Assembly: GCA_013420905.1 (NCBI GenBank)
Contig: JAAXNY010000010.1
Location: 1,984,001 to 2,048,000, forward strand
Reading direction: 5' to 3'
From: Collybia mongolica
Lineage: Eukaryota > Basidiomycota > Agaricomycetes > Agaricales > Clitocybaceae
DNA length: 64,000 nucleotides
Part shown: in pieces, positions 34,324-45,208 of the stretch
How positions within the stretch are numbered: the first letter of the stretch is position 1
How the letters are laid out: each line of letters starts with the position of its first letter
Made by a program: the position numbers and the translations under genes
The notes under the pieces: model-generated
What the model was told of the DNA's origin: nothing
Database searches by the model: none
Seen by the model: only the letters and a program-made list of their open reading frames with translations

Positions 34324-35417
34324 ATGCCTCGCGATTCCCGCTCACCGCCGCGTAATAGAAGTCGATACGACGACGATGCCGGTCAGCTGTACGGATCGAG
34401 TACACGCGGTTATGGTGAACGGCCACGAGATAACGACTACGAACGCAGGAGGTATGACGAAGAACCCCCCAGGCGTAGAGACATGCAGGGTAGGGGTTCG
34501 CGAAGGGACGACCGTGAATATGGGGAACGCGACCGTGAACGAGAACGCCAGCGCGACCGAGAGCGATATAATACAGGCAGGGACCGAGATAGAGACAGAG
34601 GACACCAAAAAGGAGACCCTTCATCCCGACGTTCTGCTTCTCCACGTTCCCGCTCGTCTCGACCACGCTCTGAACGGCCCCGGTCCATCTCTGGGTCTAG
34701 ATCTCCACCTCCCATCGACAAGGCAAAACCCAATTTTGCACCGTCCGGTCTTCTAGCAGCTGAAACCAACACAGTCAAGGCTGTGAACGGGAACAGCACG
34801 ATTCTAAAGTATAATGAGCCCCCAGAAGCTCGCAAACCTGTTCTGGGGTGGAGACTCTATGTCTTCAAGGGTTCTGAGCAAGTCGGTGAGTACCACAATG
34901 ATTCATTTTTGTGTATGAATTCACGGAGACATTATAATCTGATTAATCAGAACTTCTTCATATCCATAGACAAAGTGCCTATCTAATAGGGAGGGACCGC
35001 TTGGTCGCGGACATATCTGTGGACCACCCCTCATGCTCAAAACAACATGCGGTCATTCAATGTAGTTATATTTGCTCCAATCTTTTTCGTGTGCTCACAT
35101 TTCTCTCAGATCGCCATGTTCAAGAAAAGGATGAATATGGAACTATGAAAGCTGTAACAAAGTGTGTCATGATGCTTTTGTGTTAAAGCCCTCGTAACAT
35201 CAGTCCTACAGGCCATTCATCATCGACCTTGATTCGACCAACGGGACGCATGTGAATGATGAAGCAATTCCAGCTTCACGATATTATGAGCTGAAGGCGA
35301 GCGATGGTAACATTTATTCTCTTCTCTGTGTAATTTTTGACTAACACTCTATTTGCAGTCATAAAATTTGGTCAGTCGACCAGGGAGTATGTTCTACTTC
35401 ACGACGAAGCAACATAA
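34324..35417 (+). CDS. FHA-domain RNA-processing protein (SNIP1/DAWDLE/Pml1-like)
   Basis: FHA proteins of this class sit in the RES complex of the spliceosome (yeast Pml1) or help small-RNA processing (DAWDLE, SNIP1). The N-terminal 110 residues are Arg/Asp/Glu/Ser-rich low complexity (RDRERERQRDRER), followed by KPNFAPSGLLAAETNTV and the FHA domain. Exon 2 starts after AG at about 34950 to give ELLHIHRQSAYLIGRDRLVA and DISVDHPSCSKQHAVIQ; later exons supply FIIDLDSTNGTHVNDEAIP and IKFGQSTREYVLLHDEA. Phosphopeptide-binding residues GRD, SKQH and NG are present. The gene starts 162 bases after ZNG1 on the same strand. Confidence 0.85.
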
Positions 35418-35666
35418 TTTATTTCCCTACGGCCTGTGGATACTGTCTTGTGTGTAACATTGACCCTGAATAACTTTGTGTGTATTTCGAACTATATATA
35501 TTTGCTCTTTGACGTCCCCTAAGATTCTTTCTTGTTAGTGCCCCAAAATCCACGTGGCATATTGTTTCTTTCCCATCTTTTATCCGACGCCTTTGATATA
35601 TACTGACGTTGATTCGGCTGCTTATGCTCCAGAGAGATGTTCCTATGGGGCTCGTATGGCCTCTCC

Positions 35667-36920
35667 TTAAACTGGAGGATTTAGATGGGTAGTAACTCCC
35701 AGTTCATCCTTCACTTCGAGGACAATCCTTTTCAAACCCTCTTCGCCCTCTCCGTCTAATATTCTCAACACGCCCTCCTCCCCTCCTACCCGCAATCGAA
35801 CCGCGTCCATGATCAACTTCACTCCTTTCCAATGTCCACCAAGATCTGTCCAATCTCTGATATTTAAACCAGTGAACGTCTGCTTCAGTCGGATTCTTTG
35901 AGAATGCTCTCTAATCAAGGAATCGAATTCTTCCTTTTTCCCGAAGTATATTAATGCTTCGTCTCTTGAATCTTGTTGTCTTTCCTCTCGTTTCTCCTTC
36001 GACACCTCCACACCCACCTGTGCCGCCGTTTTTTCCATCGCCCACTGGACAAACTCCGCATACATTTTTCTTTCCGGTTTCACTTTCCTGACTCCTTCAC
36101 TTTCAGACCTAAATTGACTTGCAACGAACAACCTGGAAGTTCCAGCCCATTCAAAGACCTCACGTTTTGATATGAACCCCGCTTTCCACGGCGTCAAGGA
36201 CAGTCCCATGAACTTGGTGATTTCATCGAAGGATTCGCTGAGCTGAATAGGTGGGTGAGGTGGGTTGGGTAACTAAAGCCGTTATGTATGTTAATTGCAA
36301 AGTTGGATGAGATGAGACATCGTAACCTTCAGTCCTTTGGTCCCCAATGCTAGGCCGGTATTTTTGGCAATCAAACCCATTATCATCCCAAGATCACCAT
36401 AACCATGGAAGAATATGACTCGTTCCCATTCAGCTTGATCGGCACATACATTCACGTCAACCTGCCATTGCGATTCGTCCTCATATCACAGGATTCAGGG
36501 AATTCTCACTTGATAGTAGATCTGCCCAGCTTGGGCCTCTTCTCGGTATTGTGTTTCCTCTTTCCCATGACCAAATCGCACCCACTCTCCTTGTTTCACT
36601 GCGACAGCGAAATTGGATGTCCTATTTCCTTCCATGGGATTCGCGTATCGTGCCCCAATGGCCTCTTCAAGAATTTCATGCGGAACGTTTATAAAGTTAG
36701 CTGTGCGTTCTGTCAGTGACCCACTGAATTTCGGTTCAGCAACGACAAAATCGAGATCTCCATAATCAGTCTTCTCTGGTGCTTCGCGTGGGACGGCGAC
36801 GAAGGAGTAAAGATTCTGAAGCTTTGGCAAGAGTCGCGCTTTCAAATCTGCATAAACCGCTGGGGGTAATCGAGGGAACGATGATTGTGGCAATTTTGAA
36901 GAGAATGCACTACCACCCAT
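35667..36920 (-). CDS. Conserved fungal protein, nucleotidyltransferase-like N-terminus
   Basis: Exons 36920-36510, 36461-36327 and 36272-35667 give 383 aa with all phases closing. The N-terminus has GGSAFSS, then LPPAVYADLKARLLPKL and KTDYGDLDFVVAEP, resembling a nucleotidyltransferase GDxD metal site with a preceding glycine motif. MEGNRTSNFAV and GDLGMIMGLIAKNTGLALGT follow, and the C-terminal half is alpha-helical and charged (KEKREERQQ). I remember similar uncharacterised fungal proteins but no tested function. Activity as a transferase is only a suggestion from the GDxD motif. The gene is convergent with the SNIP1-like gene. Confidence 0.7.
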
Positions 36921-37120
36921 GATAAGTGTTCTCAGGATAATAAAGTGGTCGCCACAAATGATGAGGTACCTAGCTATCCTAGTGTTGATGAAAGTTATTA
37001 TAATTGAACTATAGTGGTCTCATAGACACAAACGAAAGCAAGATTGATATTTTTCCCACGATTACTGAGCTTCACTATTGCCGTCATCAACGAATTGCAT
37101 TTCTTACCTTGGGGGACTCA

Positions 37121-37816
37121 ATGTCAAAATACGCCCCTCATCGCCGTTCTGCAAATCAGCCCCGCGCCACCTCGACAACAATTTGTCAAAAGTGTCTCGG
37201 AACTGGTGAGTAACTCAACACCACCATCGCATACACAAATTCCAAATATGTCGGAACAGGTCACTTTATCTATGAATGCAAGTCAACGAGGCCATATGTG
37301 TCCCGTCCATCCCGTACACAACAACTAGAAAACCCTCGAGTGCTAGCAAAACTCAAAGCCGAAGGGAAACCGTCGATGGAGGTGCCAGAGGAGTTTAAGC
37401 ACAAGTGCGTTCCCAGAAATATTAAATGAGCCGGGGCATTCATAGTGCAACAGGAGTGGGACTGCAAATAAAATTCTAGAGATGAAAGAGAAGGAAAGGC
37501 GAAAGGAAAAGAAGGACGAAGGAACATCACGGAAGAGGGCCAGAAGGTGAGCGGCATAAATTTTCTGTGAGTGCCATCCTTAAATAAGTATACTAATAAC
37601 TGCAGATCATCCTCCTCGGATTCAGGCTCGTCAGACTCTGACTCAAACTCGGATTCCAGCTCAGACTCGGACTCAGGTTCTGAATCTGAATCTAGCTCTG
37701 ATTCTTCACGGTCGAGAGAACGTGGTCGCAAACGTCGTGTGCCAACAAAACGGGATCATAGTGGTTCAAGGTCGTCTTCCCCAGGCTCAGATGATTCACG
37801 TGGTCAGAGACGTTGA
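37121..37816 (+). CDS. ZCCHC10-like zinc-knuckle protein
   Basis: Four exons (37121-37205, 37260-37404, 37454-37546, 37606-37816) give 177 aa. One CCHC knuckle is split by the first intron: CQKCLGTGHFIYEC, spacing C-x2-C-x4-H-x4-C. It is followed by STRPYVSRPSRTQQL as in ZCCHC10 proteins, a basic helical region (EMKEKERRKEKKDEG), and a Ser/Asp-rich tail (SDSDSNSDSSSDSDSGSESE) ending in an RS-type segment. This suggests a nucleic-acid-binding nuclear protein. Its partner and role are unknown. It is divergent from the preceding gene (200 bases between starts) and convergent with VMA11. Confidence 0.85.
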
Positions 37817-37947
37817 CCACATCGGTTTGCTTTGCTTTATTGTCCCCGTCTTCTCATATAGTGGCAAGTATCTGGCTCCCTAAACGCTTCCCCAGAGATG
37901 GTGGAAAAAATATTAGAAGTACGTGTAACATGGCCGGTATGTAACGC

Positions 37948-38760
37948 TTAAGAGCATACTTTATCACCTATGGCCTTCGTATTCATGATTAAAGCCACAA
38001 TAAGTCTGGATCTTTTCAGCCTTGCTTGGCCGCCAGTAAGTATACGAAGCACGTACCCGTACAATCCTAGAACCTCAGCAAAGATGAGAATAAGGACCAT
38101 TGAGACGAAGACTTTTGATTCGTGAACGTAGGCACGAACGCACTATTAAAAAAGGTCAACTAGGGCACATTATACAATCGTGAATAACACTCACCGAGTC
38201 CCCAACAAACCCTATTGCGTATCCTGCCGCCAGCCCAGTAAGCCCACATGCAAGGCCTGCACCAAGGTGCACAAACCCAGCAAACAATGAGTAATCTGTC
38301 GGTCTTACTAGAATAAAGAGAGGATCAGGATGGCAACAGCTGCCAGCACTGTTGAACGAACATGATCCAGCGATAAGAACCGACACCACAAGACCGTAAA
38401 CGGCGATAATGCCAGACATGACGACTGGAATCAACGACTAGCGGTCTCATTAGCCCCCTTGCAGCCGTAGAAATATATGATTGTTCACTTTCATAATTAA
38501 TTCTGGCTTGAATGACCCCAACCCTGCAATCCCAATTCCCGCTTTTGCGGTCCCAAATGCAGCTCCTACCGCTAGGATTCGCGACAAAACGTTACTAATT
38601 CAAATAATCAGTTACTGCCATTCAACACGTACTGCTGAACACCATCTGTAGAAAGCAACTTGGTGAATAGAGGTTTTGGCATGGAGCTGCGGCAACTACG
38701 TACCGCTGAGGCGACACCAGCAAACCCAAAGAATGGCGCATAAGGTGGGCACAATGACAT
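37948..38760 (-). CDS. VMA11: V-ATPase proteolipid subunit c' (VMA11 type)
   Basis: Membrane-ring subunit of the vacuolar H+-ATPase. Seven exons: 38760-38704, 38645-38633 (13 nt), 38571-38489, 38437-38362, 38307-38195, 38142-38057 and 38005-37948, giving 161 aa (yeast proteolipids 160-164). Four TM helices; the proton-carrying glutamate lies in [13 protein letters not shown] of TM4. [18 protein letters not shown] and VSVLIAGSL match c' (Vma11) better than c (Vma3, which has LRPDL or similar there). The intron 38361-38308 starts GTTCGT, is 54 nt and has no in-frame stop, so an unspliced reading would insert 18 residues in the TM2-TM3 loop. The c/c' assignment is from memory of family sequences. 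Confidence 0.85.
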
Positions 38761-39277
38761 GGTCGAAGAGGACTCCAAAGGATTGACAAAGGTCGAAGTG
38801 GGCTCGTTTTACTTATTAGTAGATGGAGAACAAGCGCGAACGAACTGTGCGAAGCACAAGACTGATGACCGGCTAACACCCGGAATGGATTCGGCATATA
38901 TATTTAACCTTCAACATTCCATCCATTGTCCAACACTTCATATTCGTTCTGTCCCTATAAAGAAGTATCCACATATATGCTCTTTGTTGCTCAGCAAACT
39001 CTTGGGACAAGTTACTTTCAAAACGAGAGTCGATTCTCAAGGATATACACGGTTCCACCTGGGCTTACTATTCAATGTTTACCGAAGCAGAGCCAGAAAC
39101 AAAGCTATCGGCTTGTCAAGAATGACGCTCTGGAACAGTAGCATGAGGCTGTGCTTCACAAGTGGGTTGAAAACAAAACAGTCGATTGTCGGGGGGTTTT
39201 ATGTTGCACGGAGTCATGTAGGTCAGGAAACACAGCCAGAAATTGATGAGGATGGACAAATGGCGGCCAAAGATATA
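38761..39277. other. Intergenic, uL6m 3' end to VMA11 promoter
   Basis: Upstream of VMA11 on the minus strand. A 193-codon plus-strand open frame crosses it but resembles nothing and overlaps the VMA11 start. TATATATTTA at about 38898-38907 is a possible TATA element for VMA11, about 140 bases upstream. Confidence 0.4.
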
Positions 39278-39971
39278 TTACTTTTTCTTAACACTCTTTA
39301 TTCTAATTTGTTCATTTCCAATGAAGATACCCTGACATAATTGTGTGAGTTAACAGGTACGAGGGGAATATTGAGACACGCACCTTGCCCTTGTATGGCT
39401 CAGGTTTCCTGTAACTCCTGACTTTCGCAGAGAAAAGTCCAAGCAGATGTTTGTCTGTACAAGAAAGGACTATTTTGGTCGGTAAGGGCACTTCACACTT
39501 GATGTGCGAGGGTATAGGGACGAAAACTGAATGAGAGTAGCCCAACTTCATATTGAGCCGCTTCCCATTTCCACCGTCAGATGTACCACGGGGGTCTTCT
39601 TCCAAGGCCACCCTGTAGCCAACACCGACGAGATACAGTGGTACGGAAAACCCTTCCGACATGCCCGTTATTGCGTTAGAAATTAACGTTCGTGTCGTTC
39701 CCCACATCTGCCTCTGCTCTTTTATTTCCGCGTTTTCTACCACAACCGTCATGATATTCTGCTCTGGAAATTCGATTTTCATGTATGGCCTGAGGGGAAC
39801 AGAAGTAGTGCCCAGTGGGCCCTCAACCGATATTGAGGTTAGAGATGGTGTAAGGGTGACATTGGCGGGATATTTTATGGGCTCGCGTCCGATGTGGGAT
39901 ACGTGAGCTTGGACCCTCGCAGTAGAAGAAAAACAGCGAATAGCCTGTCCAAGCTGTGACCGAATTATCAT
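39278..39971 (-). CDS. MRPL6: Mitochondrial ribosomal protein uL6m
   Basis: Exons 39971-39384 and 39331-39278 give 213 aa (yeast Mrpl6 214). An N-terminal presequence (MIIRSQLGQAIRCFSSTARV) is typical for mitochondrial import. uL6 blocks: SHIGREPIKYP, SVEGPLGTTSVPL, WGTTRTLISNAITGMSEGF, LVGVGYRVALEEDP, LGYSHSVFVPIPSHIKCEVP, and RKPEPYKGK joined across the last intron to GIFIGNEQIRIKSVKKK. All is in frame. Confidence 0.92.
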
Positions 39972-40160
39972 GGTGTGGCTGGAGAAGAGAAATTGTTGAT
40001 TAGGTAACCGAAATCCTTTATAGAAAAACAACAACTAGAAACAACGCGGACCTGTCAACGCCAACGCGCCCAGATTTAGCTCAACGGAAAATTGTAAGCA
40101 GTTGTGATACACAACACGCGGTCAGAGTATTGATAATTATTTAATTTCCCTGCTGTTATT

Positions 40161-41754
40161 TTACGACAAAGAGGCACCAATTAGAGTTGGTGCTTCACAA
40201 ACACCATCTTTTGTCCGAATTCTGTGCACACTCTTCGTTGTGGGGTTAACCCAAGCTGCCTCTCTGGATTCCAGCGTAATGAAATCTATGCAGGCAATGT
40301 GTCATAAGGTTAGACAGAGGAATACAAATCTGACATACCAGGCTGAATAGCCTCAAATATTTTCTTCTTCGGATTCAGTTGAGCCAGAGGTGTAGCAGCT
40401 GATGATACGCGTTTGTTTGCGGCCTGTGAAGTAGATTCAGGCAAATGACTTACATTCATATTCCGCTCCCTCGAAGTAGACTCTATCGCCTGGCTTTGAG
40501 TTTGCAGGGGGCTTAATGAACTCTATGCCTCCCTCCTTGCCGTCCTTTGATGTTGCCTAACACCCTGATTGAATCAACTATTGGGAAAAGTGGGGGGTTA
40601 TACATACACATAAAACCATAGCGAAGCTCTTCACACCACGCATGTTCGCAGGTTTGAGATTGCACTTTAACGCAAAGTCAAATTTAATATGGGACATGAG
40701 GCGAATTGTACCCACCACAGCGACAAGATATTGGTCACGCATTTGTTCAATAGGAATATAATTCACAAGGCCTGAAACAACGGTCCTAGGGCCGGTTTCT
40801 TCACCGATATCAATTTGCTACGCAAGATTTAATTAGGGAAGCCAAGTCAAAATTCTGAGGCTCACCTCGACATAAAGTCCATCAGCATCAGGGTGTTTCA
40901 TGACTGGGTACATCTTTGAGTTAAAATATTCTGGTTAAGGATGAAGCTTTACCATCGATAATATGGCCAACTCGTAGGTCAATCATTGATGGAACAGGTT
41001 CGCCCTCTTCGATGGGAGCGGCTTTACCGCCTCCCGCAGCTTTCTTCTTCCCAGCTTCCTCGTTAGCATCTTTCTTTTTCTCCTTTTTCTCCTTCTTTCC
41101 CTTTGGTTCTGCTCCAGGCGCTGGAGTTGACGACTTGGACGCTTCTAACGTTTCCGTTACAGCCTTCTCACCAGAAGCAGTTTTCTTCTCTTTCTTTTTT
41201 GGAGGCTCGGCTTTCCGTTCGGGCTTCGGTGCATTTTCCAAATCAAATGATATCAAAGTAAAGGGCGGCGTTACAGTGTCCGCCGAGCGGCGCACTGCTG
41301 GCAAGGACTGAACAAAGTCGAAGTAGCGCGTCAGTGAAGAGTGGCCGTAATATTGGGAAGGTTGAAGTTTTGACTAGAGTGAAGACTTCAAAGATCAGGA
41401 TTTGGAGCAACAAGTATAGGTTACGCACAAAGGCGGGATGTAAAGCACCGTATATAGCGACGTCTGCAGCTGTGAGATAGTTGTTGACGAGGTAGGTTCG
41501 AGGAAGCAGTAGCGAGTTGATGCTCTACCGGTTCATGATCAATGAGCACAGTTGACAGGAAGATTGCACACGATGCATACTTGGAGGCTTGCCTCGGTGG
41601 TAATATCAGATTGTGCAGCTTTCTCAATCCATTCTGTTACTTCCGCCTGGTCTTTTTCAGATTGCCCTACGTGTCGGACGCCGTTCTCGGTAACTGAAAT
41701 AACAAGGTCTTTGACGTTTGGGCTCAACTTTGCGACAGCATTGTTAAAAAACAT
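40161..41754 (-). CDS. ARC1: tRNA-binding aminoacylation cofactor Arc1 (EMAPII/p43 type)
   Basis: Cytosolic cofactor that holds MetRS and GluRS and delivers tRNA to them. Eight exons: 41754-41581, 41524-41429, 41373-40953, 40903-40866, 40817-40608, 40556-40454, 40398-40339 and 40285-40161, for 408 aa (yeast 376). The N-terminal GST-C-like domain (residues about 1-125) includes PRTYLVNNYLTAADVAIY. The middle is lysine-rich (KGKKEKKEKKKD). The C-terminal OB-fold domain has SMIDLRVGHIID, KHPDADGLYVEQIDIGE, TVVSGLVNYIP, CNLKPANMRGVKS and LNPKKKIFEAIQP. A 55-nt intron at 40453-40399 must be used; a nearer AG would break the frame. Confidence 0.92.
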
Positions 41755-41948
41755 GACAGGAGGCGGCGATCGCGATAATCTTGGTAAAAATCGATGAAGG
41801 CGAGTCAGGAAGCTCATTTGGACGTGTAGAGCGGGAAAGCACGTGATTTGAGATTTTCTGTGATCGTAAAGATCTAATCTAATCGGTTTTACGATCGTGT
41901 CCGTAAATGTCAAATATTGGTATTGGGTATATATAAAAGCAACGCTGT

Positions 41949-43453
41949 TTAGTCGTCGTATCGTCCCTTGCTTCCAGAAAAGTTGTTGCTAACTTTCGAC
42001 AACAGGAAGTCCCCGTAAATGATTGGGGCACGATATACTGGTCTATTCATTGTCGACCCAGCTTTCGCATTCTCCTTCGCTTGATTTCGGAGAGCGGCTG
42101 CCAGTGGTCTGACGTTGGCCGTATAGTTGGGTTCAAAGAAGAAGGGAATCCTGTTTTGATAAGCATGAGTACATAACTTAGATGGTTGGCGGAGCTGAGA
42201 ACGCACGAGACTCTGCACAATTCGAGTTAGCCTAGAGGGTCCTTGGATATAGAATTTGCACATACCGATAATTTGAGCCCTTATGAACCACTCTGTGTAA
42301 AGTTGAGCGATACAAACCATTGGTCCAGATCTCCCACACTGCGCGTTCAGTCAACGTCAATGTCTTGATGAAATATATCAGTGTCCTTACTTTCACCGAT
42401 ATTACAGACAACACACCCCGGTATTGGGTCGGCGTTGATCCATACGCCCTGCTCGTTACCTTGTTCTGTCGGAAGCCCATCCGTATCTATGCCTATTGCT
42501 CCAGGTTGCCTCAAAAAGACCTGAAGTGCAGAAGGGGTGGGGTCTGCATGGAGAAACCTAGAATGGAAAGCATTCAAAAAAGATCGCAACAAATAGAGTA
42601 ACAGCTATACTCACGTCAGGCAACCATAGTCCCTTAGTTGCTTTTCTTAGAAGCCCCATTTTTACCGAACATATTTACAACGACTTACTTATGCGCCCCG
42701 CAGGAAAATCCATCATGGTCATTAGGCAGTGGCGGATATCCTGTGGAGATATGATTTCAGTAAATCTTCAATTATCTGAATGCATGTTTCACCAATCGCC
42801 CGCATAACCCAGAAAGAATCGTCGACCTGACTTCGGAGTTCCTCCCACTCATTTGTTGTCATTCCCAAACCCATAGCCATGCTGCAGAGGGACAAAATAT
42901 TTAGATGAAAACAGACTATACTGGTTTGTTGAGCTCACGCCCGCATAAGAATCAATCCTAACGCCTTCATCTTCTCAACCCATTCATTGAATCGCTCCTT
43001 GAATTCAGCTGGTTCAGCAGGCCACTGATTTTCACCCCAAACCGGTTTGGACTTGTCCGGATTATTAACGGGTTTGTAGAAGTCTATCCCCTCATGATTA
43101 TCGGCTTTCCCATTAGTTACATTTTCTTTCAGCCTAGCATAACCTTCAATACACCATTCAGTTACACTTGAAAGAGGTAATGCATAAGTCTCACCTCTTG
43201 CATGATCCCCATTACTCAAAGATATCTTATCTTTCTCCTCTTGAGGTAGCGCGAAGAACTCGCGAGCTAGAGTAGTGAGTTTCTCTGTTTCTGAGGGCTT
43301 TGCATAGGCGGAAATGTCCAAGTAGAAGAATCCGTACTTTACGCAAGCCGCGTGAAGTGCTGCAGCAGTCGATGCTCGGAGCTCAGGCTGATCATCCCTA
43401 AGAAATGGAGCAATATCTATGATCGGCAGGGTACTAGCTGGTAAGGATGACAT
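41949..43453 (-). CDS. 2-oxoglutarate/Fe(II) oxygenase, isopenicillin-N-synthase-like
   Basis: Eight exons (43453-42939, 42881-42793, 42740-42689, 42632-42615, 42557-42391, 42338-42266, 42212-42207, 42150-41949) give 373 aa. The N-terminal DIOX_N region reads LPIIDIAPFL and AACVKYGFFYLDI. Iron ligands: H and D in GAHKDYGCLTFLHADP, and the distal H in YRSTLHRVVHK. The 2-oxoglutarate-binding RxS motif is R-V-S before IPFFFEPNY. The V and S come from a 6-nt microexon (42212-42207), and another exon is 18 nt. The substrate cannot be read; family members oxidise small molecules. Only 194 bases separate its stop from the ARC1 start. Confidence 0.85.
42207..42212 (-). other. Six-nucleotide coding microexon
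   Basis: AGTCTC is flanked by a 3' splice site (TTGTGCAG) and a donor (GTGCGT). It restores R-V-S at the conserved 2-oxoglutarate-binding site. Skipping it would also stay in frame but delete V and S. Confidence 0.6.
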
Positions 43454-43640
43454 GGAGTCTGTGAGCAGGGTGCAAGTACTCGGATCTTGGAACGCTTGGC
43501 TAGAGCAGTCATCATTAAGCAGAGCTCTGGTAACGGAAATAGATAAGATGGAAAGACGCTGATAAGATTAAGTGTGACCTGGAGAATAATTCTACTAAAA
43601 CAGCTGAATGTATACAATGAGAGTGCCCTGGAGGCCTCCT

Positions 43641-44903
43641 CTAATCTGCACGATGTTGCTGGGAGTATATGGTACGCCCCGGGTTTTGTGCTACCCGACC
43701 GAAAGGACCGCCGGGTCCTTGTAGAAAGCCACTCGCCGGACCAGTATACTGGCCAGGCCAAGAATTTGCTTCTTCCGAGCTTCGCGAGACATAAGGGAGA
43801 GGCGAGGGTTGCTCGCTAGTGTGTTCTCGCGATTGAGGTGTGTTTGTACCAGATCGAGAGGGTACAACGCTGTGGCCATTAGCTAGTGGGGAAGGTCGGG
43901 CGACGGCTGAACCAGCTCCGTTGCGAGCGGCCCTGTGAGGAAATTCTGAACCGGATCTAGAGAGAGCTTGTCTATCAGACCATTCACTCCAAACTCCGTC
44001 TCCGTCTCCGTCAACGACGCCTTCGCTTGCATCGTCGTGGTTGGGCCGGCTTCTGCTGTCTGACCCTCTTCCTGCACCAAGGCTCAGAGCGCCGTTGAGC
44101 TTTTCAGATCCATTAGAACGAGATTTTGCTTTCGTTTTCGCAGGAGGTGCAGATACAGATGTGGTTGGATGTAGAGATGTAGAAGTAGCCATGGCTGGGT
44201 CTTCTTCAAGTAACTCTTTCTCCTTGGCTTCACGCAATGATAGCGCTTCTGAGAGTGTAAGTGGGGCGGGGATTGTGTCTAAAGAAGAGATGTGAATAGT
44301 GTATAGTATGTCGCGAGAAGGCTCCGAACCGTTGAGAAACATAAATTCTTGATATTGTTGGGTTGTAGCAGCTTTTTGATTATGACGATGAATGGTTAAA
44401 ATGTAGCGAATAAGAAGTTAACTAACCCATATCGCGATAATGAACCGTATTTCGTCTATCAGCACTTGCGTGAAGTTGTCCGGCTTGGGTCATACGTTTG
44501 AGGAACTCTTCCTGTATACACGGTCAGACGTTAGGCAGAACTGCATTGCGGGCCACCCACTGTGGCAATGGAAAGGACAAAGAGCCCTTCTTTGGACAAT
44601 GAAAGGGCACCAGTGACGCCTGCGTTCCTGGTCAATTGAATCAAATGTTACTTTAAAGGAGAGTCTACCATCAGCCTGAATGATGTTCTCCAACTTTAGC
44701 GCTGGGAGAAGACTATGTCCCGGTATGCGCTCCCCGCCAGTCGGCCCAACCCCATTTTTCCTAGTAGATGTACTAGCTCCTTGCTCGTCTACCTCGGAAT
44801 CCGAGTCGAGTTCATCAAATTCTTCTTCAACATCGGAATATATTTCATGAATGGTCTCGTTCGAGCTCTCAGGAAGAGGGGTGTTGATAGGATTTGAAGC
44901 CAT
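43641..44903 (-). CDS. Histone-fold protein, Dpb3/POLE4/CHRAC-like
   Basis: Five exons: 44903-44669, 44619-44561, 44511-44427, 44371-44330 and 44278-43641, total 352 aa. The acidic N-terminus (YSDVEEEFDELDSDSEVDE) is followed by a histone fold at about residues 65-140: LLPALKLENIIQADG, ALSLSKEGLFVLSIATEEF, LKRMTQAGQLHASADRR and TVHYRDMA. This matches the NF-YC-like class that includes DNA polymerase epsilon subunit Dpb3/POLE4 and the CHRAC/ISWI accessory subunits; which complex it serves here is not decided. The C-terminal 210 residues are disordered (Ser/Pro/Gly-rich). Confidence 0.78.
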
Positions 44904-45208
44904 TACAATGCTCAGAACGGCAGGGTAAGGACGAGGAAAGCCAGTAAGTTGAAAACGGCAAGAGCGATGGGGGCGGGTAATCTACAGTTCAAGGATGCAT
45001 GGAACGTTTGGCCATTGGAATGGGTGGGATTTTTTACGGCCCTTGACGCGGTCACGCTATCAGGCTGACCACATGCCCAGCTCTTGTCGGGATGTGAAGC
45101 ATAATCTACTTCATATCGCCATAGCCGAGCTTTAGCTTGGGCATACAGATACAGGGTAAGATTGTAATTGGTGACTATATAGATAGTGCTCCTTCTCTGA
45201 CAGAATAG
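44904..45208. other. Intergenic, Hsp20 3' end to histone-fold gene promoter
   Basis: Short spacer upstream of the minus-strand histone-fold gene. TATATAGATAG at 45176-45186 is the only notable AT run. Nothing else supported. Confidence 0.35.

Noticed and set aside
34342..34835. Several long Arg/Ser/Asp ORFs on both strands
   Set aside because: Shadows of the low-complexity RD/RE/RS region of the FHA protein.
38759..39340. 193-codon plus-strand ORF between uL6m and VMA11
   Set aside because: Starts inside the VMA11 start region, overlaps the uL6m end, and resembles no protein.
40399..40453. Apparent 30-nt intron and frameshift in ARC1
   Set aside because: Using the next AG gives a normal 55-nt intron and an intact frame into L-N-P-K-K-K.
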